Of a DNA stretch of 64,000 nt, positions 26,065 to 34,447 are shown in pieces. Source of the stretch: Chitinophaga sp. MM2321. GTDB lineage: Bacteria > Bacteroidota > Bacteroidia > Chitinophagales > Chitinophagaceae. The translations under genes were made by a program, and so were the position numbers. Location: assembly GCF_964033635.1 (NCBI RefSeq), contig NZ_OZ035533.1:2046001-2110000 (forward strand), written 5' to 3'. Each line of letters opens with the position of its first letter. The first letter of the stretch is position 1. The notes under the pieces are model-generated. The model was not told the DNA's origin. It saw only the letters and a list, made by a program, of their open reading frames with translations, and searched no databases.

Positions 26065-28713
26065 ATGCTGCAGAAGAATCTGTTTCCGGGAAGATTAAAA
26101 TTGTTTGTACTGGCAGTGTGTATGCTCTTGATGTGTGATGTGACTGCACAGAATAACACTGTTTCCAACAAGGTTACTGATGTTTGGATTGTTGTGAAAA
26201 GTCATTTTGATCTTGGCTTTACTGATCTGGCCGAAAATGTTTTCCAGCGATACCGCACCGAAATGATGGACAAGTCGCTTAAAGTTATGGAGGCCAACAG
26301 AGGGCTGTCTAAAGAAAACCAATTTGTATGGACAGTGCCGGGTTGGCCATTATATGCGCAAATGCTTGGTCCAAAACAGGATTCTCTCCGAAAAAAAAGA
26401 ATTGAACAGGCTGTGAGAGACGGAATGTTAACACCACATGCGCTGGCTTTTTCAACACATACCGAATCGCAGGACCTGGAAGATTTGGTACGCAGTCTTT
26501 CCTACAGCAGTAATGTTTGTAAAGAATATGGACGCCCGCTTCCTATTGCAGCGAAGATGACGGATGTTCCTTCGCACAGTTGGGTTCTTCCAACTTTATT
26601 ATATCACGCAGGAATAAAATTTTTACATATCGGTGTTAATCCGGCAAGTCAGTATCCTCGCGTACCGCAACTGTTTTGGTGGCAAGGGGCAGATGGCTCA
26701 AAGGTTTTGTGCGGTTATACCATTGATTATGGCAGCAGCTTTTTACCGCCTGCCGATTGGCCATGTAAAAATTATTTGTCCCTGATTATGGCCGGTGATA
26801 ATCATGGCCCGCCCTCAACTGAAGAAGTAGCCCGGTGGAGAACACAATACGAGGATAAAATGCCTGGCGTAAAAGTGCATTTCGGAACGCTTGATGATTT
26901 TGCAAAAGCAGTATTGGAAGAGAAGCCCGAATTGCCTGTAGTAAAAGGTGATATGCCCGATACATGGATTCATGGCCTTATGTCGATGCCACAGGCAACA
27001 AAAGCGGCGAGGAATACCCGTCCGCTCGAGCCTGCACTTGAAACATTCGATACGCATCTTCGGTATTGGGGGCTCCATCCAGACAGTTTGGAAAAACAAC
27101 TTGCAAAGGCTTATGAGCAAAGCTTGCTTTACAGCGAGCATACATGGGGTATGAACGCAGAATACGGGCCAAGACGTTTGTACGGCGACGCATGGAAGCA
27201 ATGGATGACTGAGATGGAAAATGAACCCCTACCCGCTGATGGTGATTATTCAAAATTGCCCCGTGGTAGTAAACGAAAGTGGCTTCAGTCTTATGATGAT
27301 CACCGGAATTATGCCAACACAGCTGCATCAATTGTAAACAAAGAATTAAATGATAGACTTTTGCTGCTGGCATCATCAGTTAAAACAAAGGGTAAAAGTA
27401 TTGTTGTTTACAATGCACTTCCGTGGAAGCGGTCAGGTGTTACTGAAGTTGATGGATTAAAAGTCTTTGTAAAAGATGTTCCCGCAAAGGGATATAAAAC
27501 AGTACCCTTCAGGGAAGAAGTAGCAGTTGAAGGAAATGAGACAAAAATAGAAACGAACTATTTTGTAGCCAGTTTCGATCTTGAAAAGGGCGGCATCCGT
27601 TCTTTAGTTGAAAAGGCTACCGGCAGGGAGTTGGCTGATCAAAGCAGCCCTTATATAATTGGACAGTTTTTGCATGAACGGTTTAGTACAAAGGAAGTGT
27701 TTGATCGTTTTTTTGATAAATATTCCCGTTTACATGAAGGGTGGGCGCTGAATGATATTGGCAAACCCGGTATGCCTGATGAAAGCAAAGTACCCTATAT
27801 GATTACAACCCCTGCAGGTTGGAAAATCAGGTCTACACAATCAGCTATAGAAGAAACTGTCACACTTACCGCTTCTGATTGTAGAGGATTGGCAAAGGGT
27901 TATACAATTAGTTTTTCATTTCCTAAACATATGCCATCTGTTGATGTATCATGGAAAGTTGATACGAAGACCGCAGACAAACATCCGGAAGGAGGTTGGC
28001 TTTGTTTTCCATTTAATATCCAAAAGCCTGTTTTTACACTAGGCCGGTTAGGCGCACCTGTTAACCCTGCTGTTGATATTATCCCGGGAACCAATCGTTA
28101 TTTGTATGCTGTTACAACAGGGGTGGCTATTTCGGGGAATGACGCAGGCGTTGCGCTTTGTCCCATTGATGCGCCGCTGGTTTCACTTGATAAACCGGGA
28201 TTGTGGCATTGGAGCATGGACTTTGTTCCGCAAAAGCCAACTGTTTTTGTGAATCTATATAACAATATGTGGAATACAAATTTTCCACTTTGGCAAGATG
28301 GCTCCTGGAGTGAAAGAATTCGCTTTTGGCCTGTTGCAAAAGATGTAAACGCCATAGATGACCTTGCAGTTCAGTCCTGGGAAGCGAGGTTGCCATTGCT
28401 GGCTGCAATTACTGATAATGCTTCAGGTACACTACCTGCAATACAGGAAGGATTAAGCGTTTCCCGTAAAGGTGTGCTGGTAACAGCATTCGGCGCTGAC
28501 CCCAACGGCAGTAAGGGTACCTTGTTACGTGTATGGGAGCAGACGGGTATCAGTTCTTCCGTAACAATCAAATTTCCTCATGGTATGAAAATTAAGTATG
28601 CTGTTCCGGTTAATCTGCGAAGTGAAATATCTGGAAAGAAGATATTGATTAAGAACAACAGCCTTACTGTGTCATTACAGCGATTCGAACCATTGAGTTT
28701 TATATTGGAATAG
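26065..28713 (+). CDS. Secreted GH38-like glycoside hydrolase
   Basis: A signal peptide (about residues 10-29) is followed by a GH38-type alpha/beta domain. Its zinc-site entry, TDVWIVVKSHFDLGFTDLA (His47, Asp49), replaces the usual HSHxDxGW motif of alpha-mannosidases. A probable nucleophile is Asp167 in AAKMTDVPSHSWVLP. Residues about 300-400 form the middle helical domain, and about 500-880 the large beta-sandwich (NYFVASFDLEKGGIRSLVEK). At 882 residues it has full GH38 architecture, but the altered motif and length suggest a divergent branch whose substrate may not be mannose. It lies 40 bases after the beta-helix gene. Confidence 0.82.
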   Translation: MLQKNLFPGRLKLFVLAVCMLLMCDVTAQNNTVSNKVTDVWIVVKSHFDLGFTDLAENVFQRYRTEMMDKSLKVMEANRGLSKENQFVWTVPGWPLYAQMLGPKQDSLRKKRIEQAVRDGMLTPHALAFSTHTESQDLEDLVRSLSYSSNVCKEYGRPLPIAAKMTDVPSHSWVLPTLLYHAGIKFLHIGVNPASQYPRVPQLFWWQGADGSKVLCGYTIDYGSSFLPPADWPCKNYLSLIMAGDNHGPPSTEEVARWRTQYEDKMPGVKVHFGTLDDFAKAVLEEKPELPVVKGDMPDTWIHGLMSMPQATKAARNTRPLEPALETFDTHLRYWGLHPDSLEKQLAKAYEQSLLYSEHTWGMNAEYGPRRLYGDAWKQWMTEMENEPLPADGDYSKLPRGSKRKWLQSYDDHRNYANTAASIVNKELNDRLLLLASSVKTKGKSIVVYNALPWKRSGVTEVDGLKVFVKDVPAKGYKTVPFREEVAVEGNETKIETNYFVASFDLEKGGIRSLVEKATGRELADQSSPYIIGQFLHERFSTKEVFDRFFDKYSRLHEGWALNDIGKPGMPDESKVPYMITTPAGWKIRSTQSAIEETVTLTASDCRGLAKGYTISFSFPKHMPSVDVSWKVDTKTADKHPEGGWLCFPFNIQKPVFTLGRLGAPVNPAVDIIPGTNRYLYAVTTGVAISGNDAGVALCPIDAPLVSLDKPGLWHWSMDFVPQKPTVFVNLYNNMWNTNFPLWQDGSWSERIRFWPVAKDVNAIDDLAVQSWEARLPLLAAITDNASGTLPAIQEGLSVSRKGVLVTAFGADPNGSKGTLLRVWEQTGISSSVTIKFPHGMKIKYAVPVNLRSEISGKKILIKNNSLTVSLQRFEPLSFILE

Positions 28714-28839
28714 GTTTTATAAGTGTAGTATAATAATTTCGCCGGACAGCTGCTGAACAAATCAGAACAAAATTATTTCGCAGTAGAAGGAAAATACAAG
28801 AAATTTCCTTTAACCTGGTCATATACAGTTAACGAAAGT

Positions 28840-30720
28840 ATGAATAAACTTATTTTATCACTCATCTCTTTAATGCTTTGTGTACAGTTGTCTGCGCAAT
28901 CTGTACAACCACTTACATCACCCGATGGAAAGCTTCAGTTTTTATTTGAGTTAAATGCCGGAGGTGCACCGGTATACAGTATAACATATCAGCAAAAAAC
29001 TGTTGTGCTTTCTTCTGCTTTAGGATTAAGTGGATGGGAAAAGGGATTTATCGTGGCCGATGTTGTTATATCAAAAAAAGATACGATATGGAAACCGGTA
29101 TACGGTGAACGCAGTTTAGTAAGAGATCATTACAATGAAATTACAGTTACACTATTACGGCGTAAAAATGGAAAACAGCAATTCCAGATCCAGGTAAGGG
29201 CCTACAATGAAGGTATCGCTTTTCGTTATTTGTTGCCTGAAGATACGAATGGGGGAACGGATATAAGCATTAAGGCGGAGTATACTGAATTTTCTATGCC
29301 TGAAGGAACAAAAGCATGGTTCGCAGCAAGTGCACAAAGCCATTATAGTTTGTTGCCCTTAAAAGGCTGGCCGGGTGAAAGTGAGCGACCACTAACGCTG
29401 GAAATGCCCAATGGCCTGTATGTTAGCTTGGCAGAAGCTGAAATGGTGAATTACTCACGCACAAAATTTGCCCTTCATCCTACTAAAGAAAATACTATTT
29501 GTACAGCAATAAATGGGAGTGTAGATTTTTTTACGCCTTTTGCTACACCATGGCGGGTGGTAATGGTAGCACAACGCCCAATTGATCTATTGGCAAATAA
29601 TGATCTTCTTTTAAACCTTAATCCACCGTGCGCAATTGAAAATACTTCCTGGATAAAACCGGGTAAAATTATGCGTGAAGTATCCCTTACGATGAAAGGT
29701 GCAAAGGAGCTGATTGATTTTGCCGTAAAACGTAAACTTCAATACATTCACTTCGATGCCGGCTGGTATGGCTATGAATATGTGGTGGCCTCCGATGCAA
29801 CCCGTGTGAATGTTGACCCCCGACGTAATGCTAACAGTGACCTCAACCTGCAGGAAGTAATAAAGTATGCCAATGAAAAAGGCATCGGCGTGTTTTTATA
29901 TGTAAATCAAAGAGCATTATATAAGCAACTGGACGAGTTGCTTCCGCTATATCAAAAGTGGGGCGTAAAAGGTATTAAGTTTGGCTTTGTGGAAGTAGGA
30001 TCGTATAAATGGACAACATGGCTGCATGATGCCGTGAAGAAATGTGCGAAGTATAACCTCATGGTTGATATTCATGATGAATATCGTCCTACGGGTTTTA
30101 GCAGAACCTATCCCAACCTGCTGACACAGGAAGGAATACGTGGTAATGAAGAAATGCCCGAGGCAACAAACAGCACTATTCAGCCTTTTACACGCTGCAT
30201 TGCAGGAGCCGCAGATCATACCATTTGCTATTATCATCGTCCTGAACTAAAGAAGCAATTGGCAGGAATACAGCATGCCAGGGTTATGAAAACTACGTCG
30301 GGCCATCAGTTAGCACTTGCAGTAGTACTTTATAGTCCTTTACAATTTTTGTATTGGTACGATACACCGGAAGATTCGCAAGATGAACCTGAGTTGGAGT
30401 TTTTTGATAACGTATCTACGGTATGGGACGATACAAAAGTGGTGGATGGTGAAATTGGAAAACACATTACCATTGCTCGTCGTAAAGATGATGACTGGTT
30501 TGTAGGCACCGTTACCAATACGGAAAAAAGAGAGCTGAAGGTTCCCTTAACATTTCTGACGCCGGGAAAAAAATACCGGGCAAGTATTTATTATGATGAT
30601 CCTGCTTCTAAAGTAAGAACAAAGGTTTCTATCAAAAGGATGAATGTAACGTCAGCGTCTGTATTGGATGCCAAGCTGATTCCCTCAGGTGGACAGGCTG
30701 TCTGGATAAAACAGTTATGA
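28840..30720 (+). CDS. Secreted GH97 alpha-glucosidase/alpha-galactosidase-type enzyme
   Basis: SusB-related exo-glycosidase of 626 residues with a signal peptide (about 1-20, CVQLSAQS). The N-terminal beta-supersandwich (about 22-275) leads into a TIM barrel with QYIHFDAGWYGYEY, GIKFGFVEVG (about 378-387), VDIHDEYRPTGFSRTYPN (about 409-426) and EGIRGNEEMPEA (about 431-442). The C-terminal sandwich follows. From memory of the family, retaining members have Asp at the end of the fourth barrel strand while inverting SusB has Gly; this protein reads KFGF there, favouring the inverting type. The equivalent of a SusB Glu appears as Asp in IHDE, so the assignment is tentative. It ends 32 bases from the convergent AraC gene. 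Confidence 0.9.
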   Translation: MNKLILSLISLMLCVQLSAQSVQPLTSPDGKLQFLFELNAGGAPVYSITYQQKTVVLSSALGLSGWEKGFIVADVVISKKDTIWKPVYGERSLVRDHYNEITVTLLRRKNGKQQFQIQVRAYNEGIAFRYLLPEDTNGGTDISIKAEYTEFSMPEGTKAWFAASAQSHYSLLPLKGWPGESERPLTLEMPNGLYVSLAEAEMVNYSRTKFALHPTKENTICTAINGSVDFFTPFATPWRVVMVAQRPIDLLANNDLLLNLNPPCAIENTSWIKPGKIMREVSLTMKGAKELIDFAVKRKLQYIHFDAGWYGYEYVVASDATRVNVDPRRNANSDLNLQEVIKYANEKGIGVFLYVNQRALYKQLDELLPLYQKWGVKGIKFGFVEVGSYKWTTWLHDAVKKCAKYNLMVDIHDEYRPTGFSRTYPNLLTQEGIRGNEEMPEATNSTIQPFTRCIAGAADHTICYYHRPELKKQLAGIQHARVMKTTSGHQLALAVVLYSPLQFLYWYDTPEDSQDEPELEFFDNVSTVWDDTKVVDGEIGKHITIARRKDDDWFVGTVTNTEKRELKVPLTFLTPGKKYRASIYYDDPASKVRTKVSIKRMNVTSASVLDAKLIPSGGQAVWIKQL

Positions 30721-30752
30721 GAAAAATTTATATCGTTTGAATAGGTACTTGC

Positions 30753-31649
30753 CTATTTTGTTTGAGAAGTTTTGGCTGAAGATTTGGTATCTGCCTCGTA
30801 TTGTTTCATAAAATCTCTCGGCGATAATCCTTTTATTCGTTTAAAATGTTTGTTGAAGTTGGAGATATTATTGTACCCACTTTCATAACAGGCTTCTGTA
30901 ACATTATGAACTCCTTCCAGCAATAGTTTAGCGGCGTGCCCGATACGGACTTCTTTTACAAAATCAGTTAAGGTCCTGTTTGTTTTTTGTTTGAAGAAGC
31001 GACAAAAAGCAGCCGTTGACATAGGGATAATACCTGCTACGTCGTGCAATCCAATATCCTCTTTAAAGTTTCGGAATATATAATCAAATACTTTATTTAT
31101 TTTTTGCGCCTCACTTGATGTTACGATGGTATTATAATATGGAGATGACAAAATTCTGGCTGTTGTTGATTGGGTAAGAATGTCAAGCAGTCGTAACATC
31201 AACGCTGCCCGGCCAAGCCCTTTTTCAAACAACATTTGCTGCATCACCATTTTTGCCCGCTGAATTGTTTGTCCTGAAAATAATACCCCTTTCGCTGCTT
31301 TTTCAAAGAGTTTATTTAACTCTTTAGCCTCCGGCTTTTCGAGTAGCTCTTTTCCCAAAAAATCGGGAAAGAAATGAATAACGATAGCCTGTGGCTGTAT
31401 CATCTGATCAATAGCTTGGTAATATTGCCAGCAATGTGGCAGGTAGCCGCCCAGTAATACTAATTCAGGTCCCTCAAAATCTTCAATATGGTCACCAATA
31501 AAGCGTTTGCCCGTACAGTTTTCCAGTAAAGCAATTTCAAAGTTTACATGACTTTTGAGCGTAGTGTATTTTTTGAGCTCCAACATGTCGGAGCGAACAG
31601 TAAAAGACTGATCGGGTGGAAATGTAAAATTCTCATATAAATACTGCAT
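30753..31649 (-). CDS. AraC-family transcriptional regulator (cluster-linked)
   Basis: Single-component regulator of 298 residues. A cupin-like N-terminal ligand-binding region (about 1-170) is followed by the double HTH of AraC proteins (about 195-285): DIGLHDVAGIIPMSTAAFCRFF and VTEACYESGYNNISNFNKHF, ending KGLSPRDFMKQY. It is convergent with the sugar cluster and divergent from the unassigned genes at 32.1 kb, and could control either. Palindromic sites exist 15 kb away at the head of the cluster, but AraC proteins usually bind direct repeats, so a link is not established. Confidence 0.92.
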   Translation of the reverse strand: MQYLYENFTFPPDQSFTVRSDMLELKKYTTLKSHVNFEIALLENCTGKRFIGDHIEDFEGPELVLLGGYLPHCWQYYQAIDQMIQPQAIVIHFFPDFLGKELLEKPEAKELNKLFEKAAKGVLFSGQTIQRAKMVMQQMLFEKGLGRAALMLRLLDILTQSTTARILSSPYYNTIVTSSEAQKINKVFDYIFRNFKEDIGLHDVAGIIPMSTAAFCRFFKQKTNRTLTDFVKEVRIGHAAKLLLEGVHNVTEACYESGYNNISNFNKHFKRIKGLSPRDFMKQYEADTKSSAKTSQTK

Positions 31650-32131
31650 GCCTGTTTAAAATATGTACTTGAAAGAATGGAATTCCAATTTAAACGAAAT
31701 TTTTTAAATATATCCATTTACTATTCCCGGGGGAAACCGTGTTCCAAAGGTGCAGATAGCAAAAAAAAATCAATAACAATCAAATTAGTGGTGGTTTAAA
31801 AACGCATATTAAGTGAATTTCACCCATGAAATACCTTAATCTATACTAAATGATTAATTTCTAATACTAATTGATCCAAAAGAGAATGCGGCTTTACTTG
31901 GTGTTACTGTTTTCCGCGTGGGAGGCAAGGGAAGGGAAGGGAAGGGAAGGGAAGGGAAGTACCGTTGCTAGCGACCAGGGACAATTTGAAATAACCGTAC
32001 CTGCCGGGAGCAGTTATAATAATTTCTCGTAAGTTGTAAAGAGACGGCTTTTAGCCTCCTCTTTATCTTCGTCTTGCACAAAAGAAGTAAGATACTTCTA
32101 TGCCAGTATCGGAGACAAATCAGCATTTGAT
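31650..32131. other. 482-base intergenic region with a simple repeat
   Basis: No gene recognised. It holds the AAGGG repeat at 31927-31959, a 15-base palindrome GAAGTAAGATACTTC (32084-32098) and AT-rich stretches. It should contain the divergent promoters of the AraC gene and the 32,132 gene. No full TAnnTTTG/TTG promoter pair was recognised. Confidence 0.6.
31927..31959. repeat. Pentanucleotide tandem repeat (AAGGG), about 6.6 units
   Basis: 33 bases of uninterrupted AAGGG repeats, between the AraC gene and the unassigned secreted protein. In a promoter region, changes in copy number by slipped-strand copying could alter spacing and expression. Read on the other strand it is a CCCTT tract. 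Confidence 0.9.
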
Positions 32132-34444
32132 ATGAAAAACATGAATATACAGTACAACTACCCCGGTAACTTTAAAAGAATTGTCTTTTTAGTCCTGTTG
32201 GTAACATACCTGTTTTCTGGCCAGGGTTATGCCCAGGTAAATCTGTCCACCGATTATTTCAGGATACACATCAATGAGAAAGGTTTTATTACCAGTATGA
32301 AGAATATCAGAAAGACACCTGTCCGGGAGTTTAGTCCAACTGATAAGCCATCACCATTGCTGTGTTTGTACAACGGTAATGAAAAAAAGTATTACGAGCC
32401 GCAGAAAGCCACTTATTCAAAAGGTACCGGCATACTTTCATTAAACTACGCGAACGGTTCTGTAGCCCGGGTTAAAATTGAAACCAACACAAAATATTTT
32501 AAGTTGACATTGAAATCACTTACCAACCGGCAAGGAATTGAAGATGTCCAATGGGGATTTTATTATACCAATATTACCAATCTTTTGGGAGAAATTATAG
32601 GCGTAGCCCGGGATACCAGTGAAGCCGTTAACTATGCTATTGGCATGCTGGCGCTTAACGACAATACTTTGGGTGGTACTTCCGAAACTATTGCGGATGC
32701 AGCTCCTTTTCAATATATTATCCATAGCCCCGATTCCCAACGCTACCCCTTACCCGAAAATTTGCATGAAGGACAGGTGTTTACACTGGGAGGCGATGGC
32801 GTCAGCGATGTGGCTTTTTACGCACATAAAGAGCCTTACTACCGCATTATGTATGGCAATGCTGCGCAGGTAGACAAAAAAGGAAGGATTTCCATCGCCT
32901 ATCATTCGAGAGACCGGTCTATAAAAAGGGAAGTTTATTTTTCCTTAATCCCCAATATGGCTGCCAACACGCCAAACCATATTGAAGTGCAGCCGTTGCC
33001 CGGTGTTGATTATATTGGCTCATCTATAGCTTTATGGGGGAGTCCCGACAGTATTGCTTTGATGCATGTAATCAGGAATATCGTTCGCTCCGAGGGGTTG
33101 CCTTACCCCACAATTGGTGGGAAATGGGTAAAAGATCCGGCTGCTTTTGTTCCTGATGCCATTACCAGCGGAGGTTTGTACGATAGTATAATCCCCTATA
33201 CCACCAGGTTAGGTTTTAAAACGATCAGTTTGTACGATCAGGGGTTTTTAAGGCCGGATCGTGGAAATGAAGGATACCTTGACGGGAAAAATTTTGAAAA
33301 AAAGCCCTTGAACCTAACAGCAGGAAATAAATCTCATAAAGAGTTTTCTGAAATGGCTGCAAAACAGGGGATTACAATAGGAAGAACCCCGATAACCAAT
33401 TCCCTGGCTCCCGGAACGATGGATGCCAGCCCTTATCCGAGCGACAGCCTGTGCTATCAGCAAAAACGGGTATTGGTAAAAAGTCTTGGTCCAACAGATA
33501 CGATCATCCTGGTGGATGACCCCAACCACCTGGAAGAGATTGCGAGTTGGGAAGGACATTGTGCAGATTTGAATATGATAAAGATCGGGAAAGAACTTAT
33601 TCACTATCTGGGTGTATCAGAGAAAGCACCTTACCGGCTTTTAAATGTAAAACGAGGCTACTGGAAAACCACCCCTGCGGCTCACAACGCCGGGGATGCC
33701 ATTTATAAGCTCCAGGTAACCATTAACTACGGATACGATGGATTGATTCCCAATATGCAATTGCAGGATAAAATTGCCGAGTACTATGCCGATGTTTGTC
33801 ACATAAACGGTTTAGGCTATTATGACTTCGACGGACAGGAGTTTTTGTTCAATAACGGGCATGGCTACTATTCGACGAAACGTTTTTTCCATCACATGTT
33901 TCAAAGAGCTGCAAAACTGGGTGTTCCGTATATCCGTTTTACCGGGGCTACGCTGTCAGAAGGTTCATGGCATTATCAAAGTATCTGGAATGTGGGCGGG
34001 GGTAAAAACTTATACGATGTTGACACCAGGGAATGGGGGAGTACTACCAGCCAGGGTAAGGATCTCCGGGATGTAACTTATGCCAACTTCTTCCCTGTGG
34101 GTATGGGAGGGAATTTCCCTATCAAGGCCAGTTCAACGGTAGAACAATACGAGCATATACAATCTGTTTCTGTAGGTGTTGGCACAACATACAGCCTGCA
34201 ACTAAACCAGAAAGACGTTGAAAGTTGCCCTCAGAAGGATGCTATTTTCGAAGTGATCAGAACATGGGAAAATGCAAGGGCTGCCAATGCGTTCTCCAGG
34301 AGCTTAAAGAAAGAACTGGCTGATCCGGCAAAAAGCTGGCGGTTGCAACAGGTAGACAATAATAACTGGAAACTATACCCGATGCTGAACGGCGAAAAAG
34401 GCGCCGCTATTGTTTTGACGAGAGATATAACAGGTGGATATTGA
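32132..34444 (+). CDS. Unassigned secreted protein, probable TIM-barrel glycoside hydrolase
   Basis: Not recognised as a known family. It has 770 residues with a signal peptide (about 14-35, IVFLVLLVTYLFSGQGYAQ). Residues about 36-320 are beta-rich (FRIHINEKGFITSMKNI), like the N-terminal sandwich of many glycosidases. About 330-680 looks like a TIM barrel, with alternating strands such as LGFKTISLYDQGF, QGITIGRTPITNS, INGLGYYDFDGQEFLF and GVPYIRFTGATLSEGSW. The acidic cluster YYDFDGQE (about residues 563-570) is a likely catalytic site. It lies only 3 bases before the next gene, so the two probably act together on one substrate outside the cytoplasm. The start at 32132 could also be Met4. 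Confidence 0.72.
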   Translation: MKNMNIQYNYPGNFKRIVFLVLLVTYLFSGQGYAQVNLSTDYFRIHINEKGFITSMKNIRKTPVREFSPTDKPSPLLCLYNGNEKKYYEPQKATYSKGTGILSLNYANGSVARVKIETNTKYFKLTLKSLTNRQGIEDVQWGFYYTNITNLLGEIIGVARDTSEAVNYAIGMLALNDNTLGGTSETIADAAPFQYIIHSPDSQRYPLPENLHEGQVFTLGGDGVSDVAFYAHKEPYYRIMYGNAAQVDKKGRISIAYHSRDRSIKREVYFSLIPNMAANTPNHIEVQPLPGVDYIGSSIALWGSPDSIALMHVIRNIVRSEGLPYPTIGGKWVKDPAAFVPDAITSGGLYDSIIPYTTRLGFKTISLYDQGFLRPDRGNEGYLDGKNFEKKPLNLTAGNKSHKEFSEMAAKQGITIGRTPITNSLAPGTMDASPYPSDSLCYQQKRVLVKSLGPTDTIILVDDPNHLEEIASWEGHCADLNMIKIGKELIHYLGVSEKAPYRLLNVKRGYWKTTPAAHNAGDAIYKLQVTINYGYDGLIPNMQLQDKIAEYYADVCHINGLGYYDFDGQEFLFNNGHGYYSTKRFFHHMFQRAAKLGVPYIRFTGATLSEGSWHYQSIWNVGGGKNLYDVDTREWGSTTSQGKDLRDVTYANFFPVGMGGNFPIKASSTVEQYEHIQSVSVGVGTTYSLQLNQKDVESCPQKDAIFEVIRTWENARAANAFSRSLKKELADPAKSWRLQQVDNNNWKLYPMLNGEKGAAIVLTRDITGGY

Positions 34445-34447
34445 CGA

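Noticed and set aside
28787..28810. Small hairpin AAGGAAA/TTTCCTT before GH97 as a terminator
   Set aside because: No T-run follows and the stem is AT-rich; it may be chance in a low-GC spacer.
31927..31959. AAGGG repeats as a CRISPR-like array
   Set aside because: Units are 5 bases without spacers, and no cas gene is present; it is a simple sequence repeat.
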